The notes: generated by a model from the sequence alone, not told the origin. Shown: positions 9,300 to 17,705, counted from the stretch's first letter. The stretch is 64,000 nt of DNA from Martinezella rhizogenes (GCF_007002745.1 NZ_SGNY01000002.1:845853-909852); one strand, 5' to 3'. Program-made: numbers and translations.

Positions 9300-9904
9300 C
9301 CCTTACACGCCGACAGCTTGTCGCAATGGCCGGCCTTGCCGCCATTGCTCCCCCCTCGCTTGTTTTTGCCGAGACAGACCCGACAAGCCGGCAGATGGTG
9401 CTGCACGATCCGGACGCCCCGGTCCTCGGCAATCCGAAAGGCGACGTGACGGTGGTGGAATATTTCGACTACCAGTGCCCCTATTGCAAATCGTCCTACG
9501 GCATGGTGCGCGACGTGGTCGAACAGGATGGCAAGGTGAGGCTTGTGCTGAAGGACTGGCCGGTCTTCGGTGGCGCATCGGTCATCGCTGCGCAGGCGGT
9601 GCTCGCCAGCGTCAAGCTTGGCAAATATGAAAAGACGCTCGACGCCATGTTTCACACGCCGAACAAGCTGCAGCAGGCCGATGTCGAAAAGGCCCTCAAG
9701 AAAGCGGGCCTGACCTTCGACGGCGTCGGCAAGGCCGTTATCGAGCATCAGGCATGGATTTCCGGCCTGCTGGACCGGAACTGGGTACAGGCCGCCGCCT
9801 TCAAATTCGTCGGCACGCCATCATTTGTGGTGGGAACGACGAGCTTTGCCGGCGTCCTTGACCGAAAGGGCCTGAAGGAAGCAATCGCCAAGGCACGGGG
9901 CTAG
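9296..9904 (+). CDS. DsbA/ScsC-like periplasmic thiol-disulfide protein (CPYC)
   Basis: 202 aa with a thioredoxin fold. The N-terminus MTLTRRQLVAMAGLAAIA is a signal peptide with a twin-arginine-like pair, cleaved near AFAE-type sequence at about residue 26. The redox motif is CPYC (Cys61/Cys64) in EYFDYQCPYCKSS, and the cis-Pro loop is VGTPSFVVG. Its start overlaps dsbD by 4 bases, so the two are co-translated. That pairing favours a role as a DsbD-reduced isomerase or reductase (DsbG/ScsC-like) rather than a DsbB-dependent oxidase. The minus-strand operon opposite encodes a second DsbA-like protein with a different dipeptide (CPWC). Confidence 0.9.
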   Translation: MTLTRRQLVAMAGLAAIAPPSLVFAETDPTSRQMVLHDPDAPVLGNPKGDVTVVEYFDYQCPYCKSSYGMVRDVVEQDGKVRLVLKDWPVFGGASVIAAQAVLASVKLGKYEKTLDAMFHTPNKLQQADVEKALKKAGLTFDGVGKAVIEHQAWISGLLDRNWVQAAAFKFVGTPSFVVGTTSFAGVLDRKGLKEAIAKARG

Positions 9905-9918
9905 GACGAGACGGCAAA

Positions 9919-9940
9919 GGGCATCGGCACTGCGATGCCC
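9919..9940. terminator. Hairpin downstream of the dsbD operon
   Basis: GGGCATCG-N6-CGATGCCC, a perfect 8-base stem 14 bases after the stop of the DsbA-like gene. No T-run follows. It is the first of two hairpins between the convergent operons. Confidence 0.45.
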
Positions 9941-9957
9941 GACCGGAATGTTAAAAC

Positions 9958-9990
9958 GATGGTTTCAGTCCGACCGGACCTGAAACCATC
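9958..9990. terminator. Strong bidirectional hairpin terminator
   Basis: Two 11-base arms, GATGGTTTCAG and CTGAAACCATC, pair perfectly around a GC-rich inner part that can extend the stem. On the minus strand the hairpin is followed by CGTTTTAA, giving a short T-run just beyond the stop of the second DsbA-like gene (10003). It probably ends the minus-strand operon and may also stop read-through from dsbD. Confidence 0.7.
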
Positions 9991-10002
9991 ATTCTCCGAA
10001 CG

Positions 10003-10665
10003 TTAAGCCTGTTCACGCGCTCTTTTGAAAAGGTCTGTAAAGGCTTCCGCACTCTGTACCGCACCGGGGACGAGGAACTTGCCGATGATGAAAGCAGGCG
10101 TTCCCGTCAATTGCAGCGACATTGCCTGTTCATGATTGCGCGCAAGCAGATCATCGATCTCCGCCGCTTTCGATTTCATGTCGCGCTCGAGACGAGCAAA
10201 GTCGATGCTTGTCGCACGCACGGTGTCGCGCATCTCATCGGCCTTCACCTTCGGCGTCTTGATCGCCATCAGCGCATCATGGACGATGTGATAAGCGTCC
10301 TGATATTTCGCCGCCAGCGCCAGTCGCGCTCCCTCGACGGAGTCGGGCGTTATGATCGGCCAGTCCTTGTAGACCATCCTGACATCCCCGTCTGCCGAGA
10401 CCGCATTACTCATGGGAACGGCCGTCTTTTTGCACCAGGGGCAATTATAGTCGAGAAAGGCGACCATGGTGAGCTCGCCGGCGGGATTGCCGGAGACGGG
10501 TGCCGCCGGATCGCGCAGGATCATCTCGAGCTTCAGACCGTTGGGTGAAGCCGTAGCCGGCGATGCGATGGCCGAGACCACCGAAATCGAGCCGAGGAGA
10601 AAGGCACGGCGTCTGAGCCCGGCAAGGGCTGAAACATCCGCGCGGTTTCGAACATCATGTGCCAT
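10003..10665 (-). CDS. DsbA-family periplasmic thiol-disulfide protein (CPWC)
   Basis: 220 aa from the ATG at 10665, chosen because it follows an AGAAGG ribosome site and is succeeded by a sensible export signal (LRRRAFLLGSISVVSAIA, with an RRR cluster as in twin-arginine signals). The thioredoxin domain has the redox motif CPWC (Cys75/Cys78) in FLDYNCPWCKK and a cis-Pro loop LTGTPAFIIG. It lies 34 bases downstream of the L,D-transpeptidase gene on the same strand, so the two form an operon. A plausible job is to keep the transpeptidase catalytic cysteine in the right redox state. That is inference from pairing and from the shared regulatory box. Confidence 0.88.
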   Translation of the reverse strand: MAHDVRNRADVSALAGLRRRAFLLGSISVVSAIASPATASPNGLKLEMILRDPAAPVSGNPAGELTMVAFLDYNCPWCKKTAVPMSNAVSADGDVRMVYKDWPIITPDSVEGARLALAAKYQDAYHIVHDALMAIKTPKVKADEMRDTVRATSIDFARLERDMKSKAAEIDDLLARNHEQAMSLQLTGTPAFIIGKFLVPGAVQSAEAFTDLFKRAREQA

Positions 10666-10699
10666 GGTGATGGGCCTTCTTTCTTTTCCGTATCGGTCG

Positions 10700-11428
10700 T
10701 CAGGCGGCAAGTTGCTGACGTTTCGAGGGGTCGGGAATAACCACGATGGTGCTGCCGTCCCGCACATTGTTGAAGAGGTCGATGACATCCTGGTTCAGCA
10801 GCCGGATGCAGCCGGAGGAAACCGCCTTGCCGATAGAAAAGGCCTCCGGTGTTCCGTGCAGGCGGTAAAGCGTGTCCCTGCCGCCCTGATGAATGTAGAG
10901 CGCCCGCGCGCCGAGCGGGTTCTTGAGACCGGGTGGCATTCCGCCATTGGCGATGCTGTAGGGCTGAAGACTGGGCTGCCGCGCCACCATCTCGTCCGGC
11001 GGGGTCCATTTCGGCCATGCCCGCTTGTAGGCGACAATCGCCCGGCCAGCCCAGGAGAAGCCGTCCCGGCCGACGCCAATCCCGTAACGGGTCGCCTTGC
11101 CGCCCGGCAGAATGTGATAGAGAAACTTGTTCGGCGTATCGACGATCAGTGTGCCGGGCTTTTCGTCGGTCGGATAATCGACGACCTGCCGCCAGTAGCG
11201 TGGGTCCACCTGCTTGATGTTCACCGCCGGGATCGGGAATGTCTCATCGGGAAGCGCCGCATACATTGCCGGCATGACCGGCGCAGGCGTCTCGGGCAAG
11301 GGGTCGTCGTTTCTTGACAACGTCGCCGGCTTGGGCGGTTCACCGGATGTGGCGCAACCTGCCAGCAGGCCCGCAAGCCCAAGGGCAAGAAGGTTTCTGC
11401 GGGTGGTGAAAATCGGGATGTCGTGCAT
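10700..11428 (-). CDS. L,D-transpeptidase (ErfK/YbiS family) lipoprotein
   Basis: 242 aa. The N-terminus has an arginine pair, a hydrophobic segment and the lipobox LLAGC (Cys25), so it is probably a lipoprotein. The YkuD catalytic domain (about residues 93-237) contains His191 (RLHGTPE) and the catalytic motif SSGCIRLLN with Cys207. Such enzymes make 3-3 cross-links in peptidoglycan or attach proteins to it, and need a reduced catalytic Cys. It is the first gene of an operon with a CPWC DsbA-like protein and carries a CTTAAG-N5-CTTAAG box 44 bases upstream, so it probably shares control with dsbD. Confidence 0.9.
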   Translation of the reverse strand: MHDIPIFTTRRNLLALGLAGLLAGCATSGEPPKPATLSRNDDPLPETPAPVMPAMYAALPDETFPIPAVNIKQVDPRYWRQVVDYPTDEKPGTLIVDTPNKFLYHILPGGKATRYGIGVGRDGFSWAGRAIVAYKRAWPKWTPPDEMVARQPSLQPYSIANGGMPPGLKNPLGARALYIHQGGRDTLYRLHGTPEAFSIGKAVSSGCIRLLNQDVIDLFNNVRDGSTIVVIPDPSKRQQLAA

Positions 11429-11471
11429 TCTGGGATGTGTCTCCTATTCGGCGACACATAGCCGGCCCCCA

Positions 11472-11490
11472 CCTTAAGCCAGTCTTAAGG
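11472..11490. promoter_or_regulatory. PmrA/QseB-type box upstream of the L,D-transpeptidase operon
   Basis: CCTTAAGCCAGTCTTAAGG contains two CTTAAG hexamers separated by 5 bases, 44 bases upstream of the transpeptidase ATG. Its reverse complement differs at only two positions from the box at 7354-7372. This second copy is what links the two convergent operons to the same response regulator. Confidence 0.68.
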
Positions 11491-11547
11491 CCACCACCCG
11501 CATGGCAATTCGTCCGGATCGGCATTACTGCGGATCACCGACAAGAT

Positions 11548-11574
11548 AAATGACCGCCCTTGGGACGGTCATTT
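11548..11574. terminator. Hairpin downstream of the dioxygenase gene
   Basis: AAATGACCG and CGGTCATTT form a perfect 9-base inverted repeat around CCCTTGGGA, 22 bases beyond the stop of the minus-strand dioxygenase gene. The A/T ends supply a short T-run on either strand, so it could act in both directions. Confidence 0.65.
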
Positions 11575-11595
11575 CCTCTGTGTGTTCGATGCAGT

Positions 11596-12534
11596 TCACC
11601 AACGGGTCAGGCCAAGCAGCTTTTCGCCGAGTGGGTTGAGCCTGGCGGTTTCGGCATGACGTTTCTCCCATTCACGCGGATCACCGGGAAAGGCGTCGCG
11701 CTGCGGATGATCGAGCTCCTTCCAGAGCCGGATTCGCTCCTGCCGTTCTGCCTCATTGTCGAATTCTGCCGGGTGCATGGAGATATATTGCGCCATGCGC
11801 ACACGGCCATCGGAATGGTTGGGACGCACGCCATGGGCAAGCAGCGAGTTGAAGATCATCAGGTCGCCCGGTTCCATATCGATATTGACGACGGAGAGGC
11901 CAGCCATATCCGGATGCATCGGGTCGCGATCTTCCGGCTGCGTCTTCACCCATTCGTCAAAATGTTCAAAAAGATAGGGCACACATTGAAACCCGCCGAC
12001 ATCGCCGTCCTGTTTCTGCAGGCTCAGCACGCCCTGTACGCCGATCGGCAGCGGGCGGATGGACGTGTCCACATCCCAGTGGATGAAACCGTTGGGATTG
12101 CCTTTCACCTTTTTCGGCGGATTGAGATTGGCGCGGTCGATGGTGACCCACAGATCCTCCCGGTCCCATATGTCGACAAAGACGTCGTAGACCCGCTGCT
12201 CGACGCGATTGTCCCAGAGATACTGGTGATTATAAATCTCCAGCATGCCGGTATTGTTCAATTCCTTCATCTTGTGTTCGCGTCTTTGCGGCGCATACCA
12301 GGTCGAAGCATCGGCCGGGTCCTTCTCATCGAATTTCCAGAGCAGATCGACAAGGCGTTGCACATTCGCCGCAGGCACCGCCTGACGGACAATGATATAT
12401 CCCTTCGTCGTCCAGTGCTGCCAGTCCGCTTCCGACAGGACGCGCAGCGGCAAGGTCTTGTTGATATCCTTGAGCTGGGTCGTGGCGGCCGTCGTCGGAT
12501 GGCTGTCGCGTTTGATTGCTGCGGTGGATTGCAT
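11596..12534 (-). CDS. Phytanoyl-CoA dioxygenase (PhyH) family Fe(II)/2-oxoglutarate oxygenase
   Basis: 312 aa, normal family length. The double-stranded beta-helix carries the facial triad His152-x-Asp154 (FIHWDVD) and distal His234 (LLAHGVRPNHSDGRVR), with the following Arg likely to bind 2-oxoglutarate. Family members hydroxylate small molecules or lipids. No substrate can be read from the sequence. It is divergent from an AraC-type regulator, with a TTGTCC-N6-GGACAA inverted repeat between them, so it is probably a single regulated gene induced by its substrate. A hairpin terminator follows. Confidence 0.88.
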   Translation of the reverse strand: MQSTAAIKRDSHPTTAATTQLKDINKTLPLRVLSEADWQHWTTKGYIIVRQAVPAANVQRLVDLLWKFDEKDPADASTWYAPQRREHKMKELNNTGMLEIYNHQYLWDNRVEQRVYDVFVDIWDREDLWVTIDRANLNPPKKVKGNPNGFIHWDVDTSIRPLPIGVQGVLSLQKQDGDVGGFQCVPYLFEHFDEWVKTQPEDRDPMHPDMAGLSVVNIDMEPGDLMIFNSLLAHGVRPNHSDGRVRMAQYISMHPAEFDNEAERQERIRLWKELDHPQRDAFPGDPREWEKRHAETARLNPLGEKLLGLTRW

Positions 12535-12605
12535 GTCGTTCTCCCATCATCATCTCCCGAACATCAGGCGATGAAAGGAAGGCTACGGTTTTCCCGATGA
12601 AAGTG

Positions 12606-12623
12606 TTGTCCGCAGATGGACAA
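12606..12623. promoter_or_regulatory. Inverted repeat between the PhyH gene and araC
   Basis: TTGTCC-GCAGAT-GGACAA has perfect 6-base arms. It lies 72 bases from the dioxygenase start and 42 bases from the AraC-type gene start, a good position for an operator serving both divergent genes. Confidence 0.4.
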
Positions 12624-12664
12624 TACTGATACTATTCCAGCGTATAGATCCCAGAAAGCGCAGA

Positions 12665-13537
12665 ATGAGACCACATCTCGAACATCTGCCGACATCGCCG
12701 GAGTCATCCTGGAGCAGGCTCAACCGGCGGCTTGACGACGCCATTCCGTTCGAATGGCACCACCATCCCGAGTTCGAGCTGACATTGACACTGAATTCCC
12801 GCGGGCAGCGGTTCGTGGGTAATCATGTTGCCGATTACGATCATGGCGACCTCGTGCTCATCGGCCCGAACCTGCCGCACACCTGGGCGTCGCGTGACAA
12901 ACTCGATCCGGCTGAACCCCATGTCGCCCTCGTCTTCTGGTTCAGGAAAGAATGGATCGAAGGACTGGCTGACGGATCGGTGGAACTGGCGCCCGTCAGG
13001 CGTCTCATCCAGAACGCCGCAACCGGACTGGCGTTCGACCCCGCGCTTGGCCGGGCTCTGGCGGATGATTTTGAAGCGATATTTTCCCGTCCGCCAGTCG
13101 GGCAGCTGACCGGACTTCTGGATATTCTGGCGCGGCTGGCGGCAGAGGACAACGGCGCGCCCCTGTCAACCGTCGTGCCTCAGCAGGTGGAAGGGGACCG
13201 CTCGCGGATTGACCGTGTCCTGATCCATCTGCACCGCCACTACCATGAGCCCCTCCGCATGGAGCAGATTGCCGCAATAGCCGCTCTCAGCGAATCCGGC
13301 CTGCACCGCATGTTCAGGAAACATACGCAGGTCAGCATGTCCGATTATCTGATCGGCCTCAGGGTCGGCGAAGCCTGCTCCCGGCTTTCAGGCACCACCC
13401 AGCCGATCCGGCATATCGCTGCCGATGTCGGTTATGCCTCGCTGGCCAATTTCAATCGCCAATTCCTGCGTCTGCGCGGCATGACACCGCGCGACTATCG
13501 CGCCTCGTTTCAGGGCAGCGGTAGGAAAATCCGATAA
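12665..13537 (+). CDS. AraC-family transcriptional regulator
   Basis: 290 aa. An N-terminal cupin-like sensing domain (about 25-100; HHHPEFELTLTLNSRGQRFVG) is followed by two helix-turn-helix units in the last 100 residues: LRMEQIAAIAALSESGLHRMFRKH and PIRHIAADVGYASLANFNRQF. The family usually activates catabolic genes in response to a small carbon compound. The divergent neighbour is the PhyH-type dioxygenase, its likely target. The cupin part resembles regulators of sugar or sugar-acid genes, but I cannot name the ligand. Confidence 0.88.
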   Translation: MRPHLEHLPTSPESSWSRLNRRLDDAIPFEWHHHPEFELTLTLNSRGQRFVGNHVADYDHGDLVLIGPNLPHTWASRDKLDPAEPHVALVFWFRKEWIEGLADGSVELAPVRRLIQNAATGLAFDPALGRALADDFEAIFSRPPVGQLTGLLDILARLAAEDNGAPLSTVVPQQVEGDRSRIDRVLIHLHRHYHEPLRMEQIAAIAALSESGLHRMFRKHTQVSMSDYLIGLRVGEACSRLSGTTQPIRHIAADVGYASLANFNRQFLRLRGMTPRDYRASFQGSGRKIR

Positions 13538-13814
13538 CGCAGCAAAGCTACCGGATTGCCCCTGTGCCGCAGCGGCCGGCGCTACTTCGCACCCTGCCCC
13601 AGGCGGGGTACAGGTCAACACATCAGGCGAAGCCAGCAAATTTGGTCTCGCGCCCGATGCCGTGGCACCCTTTCTCAAGGAATTGACCGCATTCGACGCA
13701 ATACGCCCGCGGGGTTTCATGACCCTTGCAACCTTCACACCTTCTCTGTCGCTGATCGCGCGCGACAGATCAGCCCACTGCGCCCCAGATCAGTCGGTGT
13801 CACCCCGGCAACAT

Positions 13815-14927
13815 TCAAATATCGAGATCGACCCAGAGCGCGGCATGGTCGGACGCGGCGTCCTCCTGACGCTTGACCTCGTCATAGCTTTCCCACTTCT
13901 TCGGCCGAACACCCGGCCACATGCCCTTGCGGAACACGCCACCGTCCTTGACCTTTGCAAAAAGGGCGGGAGACAGCAGGATATAGTCGATCTTGTTGGA
14001 GGCCGTGCACCCGCCATAGGTGCCGGGGTAACCACCATCATCAAAAGCGTCATGCTTGAAGATGTCTTTTAACGAGGTGCCGCCAAGAAGTGGCTCCAGC
14101 GGATCACTGCCGGGGGTGTCGTTGAAGTCACCGATAACAGCGACATATTCGACGCCCCGTTCGATCAGTTTCTCGTAGATTTCGGCGATACGCTTTGCCT
14201 GTGCCTTTCGCTTGGCATCCGACTTGGCCTTTCCGCCATACCCCTTGCTCTTGAGGTGATTGACCATGACGACAAGCTGAGCGCCGGCGGGCGTGGTGAT
14301 TTCATATTCCGGGCAATCGCGCGAAAAGATCGCCTCACCGTTCGGTGTGCAATCATCGACATGGCTGTGCATGGCACCGATGGGATAACCCTTGCGGGTC
14401 ATCATGCCGACATCGATCCCGCGCTCATCATTGCCGTCGATTACCATTACGTGGCGAAACGGTGTGCCGCCGATCGCCGGCAGGATCTCGCGATTGAAGG
14501 CGGAAAGCACCGGGCGGCTCTCGACTTCGACGGTGCCGAGCACGTCGGCCTCAAGATCGACCATCACCCGCGCAGTGTTGCGCATGGCGTGCTCGTTGAC
14601 CGGCTCATCGCGCAGTTCCAGCGACCCTACCCAGTCGGCCCGGCCATCGGCAACGACCACGACACCGCCCGCAGTCGGCCGCTTGAGCAAACCGCCACGG
14701 TTTCGGCGAAGGATAACAAAAGGCCCCGTGTCGGACTGCTCCATACCCAACTCGACGACGAGCCGGGCGATCTCGACCTTGTCTGCGTCACTATACTCGA
14801 CCTGACCAAGCAATTGGTTCAGCGCCGCGAAATGCTCAAGAACCGGCTTTCCCTCTTCCCAACTCCCAAGGTTCATCGCTTTGGCGCGATCAAAGAGGTT
14901 TTCAACGTTGTAGACAGCAAGGCGCAT
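13815..14927 (-). CDS. Endonuclease/exonuclease/phosphatase (EEP) family protein
   Basis: 370 aa. The EEP fold is shown by its ordered motifs: YNVENLFD at the N-terminus, the metal-binding Glu in GTVEVESRP, NHLKSKG, GDFNDTPGSDP (catalytic Asp/Asn), NKIDYILLS and the final SDHAALWVDL. There is no signal peptide, so it is cytoplasmic. Family members hydrolyse phosphodiester or phosphomonoester bonds in nucleic acids, lipids or small molecules. It lies 121 bases downstream of the glycerol-kinase-like gene on the same strand, so it may belong to that catabolic operon, for example cleaving a glycerophosphodiester. That assignment is only contextual. Confidence 0.82.
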   Translation of the reverse strand: MRLAVYNVENLFDRAKAMNLGSWEEGKPVLEHFAALNQLLGQVEYSDADKVEIARLVVELGMEQSDTGPFVILRRNRGGLLKRPTAGGVVVVADGRADWVGSLELRDEPVNEHAMRNTARVMVDLEADVLGTVEVESRPVLSAFNREILPAIGGTPFRHVMVIDGNDERGIDVGMMTRKGYPIGAMHSHVDDCTPNGEAIFSRDCPEYEITTPAGAQLVVMVNHLKSKGYGGKAKSDAKRKAQAKRIAEIYEKLIERGVEYVAVIGDFNDTPGSDPLEPLLGGTSLKDIFKHDAFDDGGYPGTYGGCTASNKIDYILLSPALFAKVKDGGVFRKGMWPGVRPKKWESYDEVKRQEDAASDHAALWVDLDI

Positions 14928-15048
14928 CTGATCCTCCCCAGGTTGCAGGGATGATGCACGTTTTACATTTCAAAGACACGACAGTTCGGTCTGGCAGAGG
15001 AAATTCACGACGGGCACACCGATGGACAAGGTCGTCCTCGCGAAAGCT

Positions 15049-16443
15049 TTAAGCATTTCGCCAAGTCCGCGCATTGCCCACGGCACGTGCGAAACGATCG
15101 TGATCTGCGGCATCAACCGACCCATCGGGCATGAATATCTCGGTATCGTTTCGCATGGCGGCGACGTCGACACCGCACAACTCCGCCAGACCGAGCGCCG
15201 TCAACTCCCGCATGGCCGGCACACAGATGGTCCGGCCGCTGGCGGCCGCCAGAAAACGGGCGAAATACCGACTATTCGACAGGCCACCGTCGATGGAGAT
15301 CGTGTCACCGATGGGAGTTGCAGCCGGCATCGCCTCTATCAATCGCACCGTCAGCATGGCAATACCTTCCAGCAGCGCGCGCACCATGTCACGCCGCTCG
15401 GTGGCATGTTCCATCCCGATGAACAGCGGCACGGCCTGTCTGTCCCAATAGGGCGCCGCAAGACCCGAAAATGCCGGCACGCATACAAGGCCGCGCCGAA
15501 TGGCGGATGGTCCCTCGAAACCGTCGAGTTCGCCATTATCGGTATACAGGCCGATCTTTCGCGCCCATTCGAGCGCCGCACCGGCATCGTAGACCCCTCC
15601 CTCGACAGCGAAAACGGCCGGCGCGCCTTGCCTCTGCCAGCCAATAGTCGGCAAGAGCTCTCCCGTTGGCAGGCGCTCGTTGCCGGCAACAGCCAGCAGG
15701 AAAGCTCCCGTGCCAAAGGTTATCTTGCAATCACCGGGTTTGCGGCAACCATGCCCGTAAAGCGCCGCCTGCTGGTCAACGATGGAAACGCGTACGGGCG
15801 TTGCCTCGATTGCGCCGAAACCACCATCGACGGGGCCGATGGCGGGCAGGCAATCCAGCGGCACACCGTGAAGCATGCAGAGTTCCGGGCTCCAGCCTCC
15901 GGTTGCCAGATCAAGCAGCCCGGTGCGCGAAGCCGTCGCAAGATCGGTGCGGAAACAGCCGGCCAGCCGATCCAGAAAAAACGCATCGGTGGTGCCCAGC
16001 CGCAACCGTCCGGCCGCCCTTGCCTGCGTCACCGCTGGATTATGCTTGAGCAGCCAGGACAGTTTGCTTGCCGAAAAATAGGGATCGAGCGGCAAACCGC
16101 AAATCTCTTTCGAGCGATCCGCCGCCGATGGCGGTAGAGCGGCAAGAGCATCGGCGGTGCGGGCATCCTGCCAGACGATAACCGGCGACAGCGCCTCACC
16201 GCTCTCGGCGTCCCACGCCAGGCAACTCTCGCCCTGATTGGCTATGGCTATGGCATCCACCGGGCCGGCGGCGGCAAGCACCGCGCGGATATTGCGCAAC
16301 AGTTCCTCGGGGTCATGCTCCACATGGCCTGGCGCCGGATAGAACTGCGCATGACGCAGGCTGGAGACGACCTGTGCCATGCCATCGCCGACCACAAGGC
16401 ATCGCGTCGATGTCGTTCCCTGATCGATCGCCGCAATGCGCAT
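15049..16443 (-). CDS. FGGY-family carbohydrate kinase, glycerol-kinase-like
   Basis: 464 aa, slightly short for glycerol kinase (about 500). The N-terminal ATPase-fold signature is DQGTTSTR and the phosphate motif is ITFGTGAFLL. Comparing with E. coli GlpK pocket residues, Trp103 is kept (VIVWQDAR, Trp91), Tyr135 is kept (PYFSASKLSWLL, Tyr122) and the catalytic Asp245-Gln246 is kept (VDQQAALYG, Asp223-Gln224). Arg83 is replaced by Gly (NQGESC, Gly71-Glu72). Arg83 contacts a terminal glycerol hydroxyl, so the natural substrate may be a different polyol. It overlaps the upstream oxidoreductase by one base (TGATG), so it is the third gene of a tightly coupled trio with two GlpA-like enzymes. 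Confidence 0.85.
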   Translation of the reverse strand: MRIAAIDQGTTSTRCLVVGDGMAQVVSSLRHAQFYPAPGHVEHDPEELLRNIRAVLAAAGPVDAIAIANQGESCLAWDAESGEALSPVIVWQDARTADALAALPPSAADRSKEICGLPLDPYFSASKLSWLLKHNPAVTQARAAGRLRLGTTDAFFLDRLAGCFRTDLATASRTGLLDLATGGWSPELCMLHGVPLDCLPAIGPVDGGFGAIEATPVRVSIVDQQAALYGHGCRKPGDCKITFGTGAFLLAVAGNERLPTGELLPTIGWQRQGAPAVFAVEGGVYDAGAALEWARKIGLYTDNGELDGFEGPSAIRRGLVCVPAFSGLAAPYWDRQAVPLFIGMEHATERRDMVRALLEGIAMLTVRLIEAMPAATPIGDTISIDGGLSNSRYFARFLAAASGRTICVPAMRELTALGLAELCGVDVAAMRNDTEIFMPDGSVDAADHDRFARAVGNARTWRNA

Positions 16444-17705
16444 CAGTTTGTCTCCAGAAAATCAAAGGCAACCTGGCTTGCTTCAAACGCAGAGCGGGGA
16501 ATGGGCACGAGCACACGGCGCTCCGGTAACCACAGGCCGCTCTTGCTCCACACTTCCATCCCATCAAGATGGAGAGAAAGCCGGCCTCGAACACGTTTGG
16601 TAAAACGCAGCTGAAAGTCGCGAAAAGCTGGTCGGTCAAGCCCTCCCCTGCGGAGCATGGTGGGTACCACGAGTTTGACCGGGTCGGCGAAAGTGACGGC
16701 TATGGCCCGGTCATCGCAGGGTTCGCGGGCGAGATCGTCGGCAACTGCAGCACCCACGCGGCTACCTTCGCGAAACGACCAGCCGCCCGTTTCCACGGCC
16801 CGCAACAGGTTTCCGCTGGCGAAAAAGATGGGATTAGCCATCCGGCCGTCCTGATCGATCATCGGCCCGGCGCTGCCTGCCGCCACATCGACTGCGGATG
16901 CATTCAAAAGCGCCGCCTCCGGCGTGAACCGCCCGGTCAGAAGAATACCATCGCACTTGACAGTCAGGAGACGGTCATCCGCCAGCCGGATGTCAGCCTC
17001 CTCGACACGGCCGCGCCCGCGAATGTCCATAAGCATTGCACCACAATGAAACGGCACCCCGACCAGTCGCGGAAACCATTGGAAAGGCGACCGTGCCAGC
17101 GGTTCCGGCTCAGGCTCGATCATCGCCACAGGCCGCGCGCGATGCGCCAGACAGGTCAGAAGCGCAGAGAATGAAACCAGTTCAGAACCAATGATAAGCG
17201 GCCGACGAAAGGGCATGATGCCATGAAAGGCAACATAGGATTGCAGCGCGCCGGTGGTGATCACACCCACCGGCCGGTCGCCGGGCAGAAGCAGCACCGA
17301 GCGCGGTTTTTCCCGCGCGCCGGTGGCCAGCACGATGCGCCGGGCCTTCACGCTCTCGACACCGCGCGCCGATGTGACCAGTAATGCGCCATCCTGTCCG
17401 AGTTCAACCACGGAATGACCGGTGCGGATATCGACACCGGCATCCTGCGCTTCCCTCTCTAGGCGTCTCGCATAGGCCGGGCCGAAATAGACGCGCCCGA
17501 ATTCGCGCATGCCGAAAGGCGAGTGTGAGCAATGCCGGGGCGCGCCGCCAAGGGTCGGCTCGCGCTCGAGGATCATCACACGCGCAATACCACGGGCTTT
17601 CAGCTCCAGAGCCGCCGCCACGCCCGCCGGGCCGCCGCCAACCACGATGACATCGGCACATGAAACGTCTTCGCGCTCTTGCTGAAAAAGCGTCACGCTA
17701 CTCAT
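16443..17705 (-). CDS. FAD/NAD(P)-dependent oxidoreductase, partner of GlpA-like enzyme
   Basis: 420 aa. A Rossmann FAD motif at about residues 18-45 (VIVVGGGPAGVAAALELKA) is followed by the family stretch RHCSHSPFGMREFGRVYFGP, an NAD-binding middle region and a C-terminal ATG-type motif (FFASGNLLRAVETGGW). In Firmicutes and Thermotogae a protein of this type lies between glpA and a DUF1667 gene and is thought to form the second subunit of a glycerol-3-phosphate dehydrogenase. No DUF1667 protein is visible here. It overlaps both neighbours (ATGA upstream, TGATG downstream), implying a stoichiometric complex with the upstream enzyme. The natural electron acceptor is unknown. Confidence 0.82.
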   Translation of the reverse strand: MSSVTLFQQEREDVSCADVIVVGGGPAGVAAALELKARGIARVMILEREPTLGGAPRHCSHSPFGMREFGRVYFGPAYARRLEREAQDAGVDIRTGHSVVELGQDGALLVTSARGVESVKARRIVLATGAREKPRSVLLLPGDRPVGVITTGALQSYVAFHGIMPFRRPLIIGSELVSFSALLTCLAHRARPVAMIEPEPEPLARSPFQWFPRLVGVPFHCGAMLMDIRGRGRVEEADIRLADDRLLTVKCDGILLTGRFTPEAALLNASAVDVAAGSAGPMIDQDGRMANPIFFASGNLLRAVETGGWSFREGSRVGAAVADDLAREPCDDRAIAVTFADPVKLVVPTMLRRGGLDRPAFRDFQLRFTKRVRGRLSLHLDGMEVWSKSGLWLPERRVLVPIPRSAFEASQVAFDFLETN

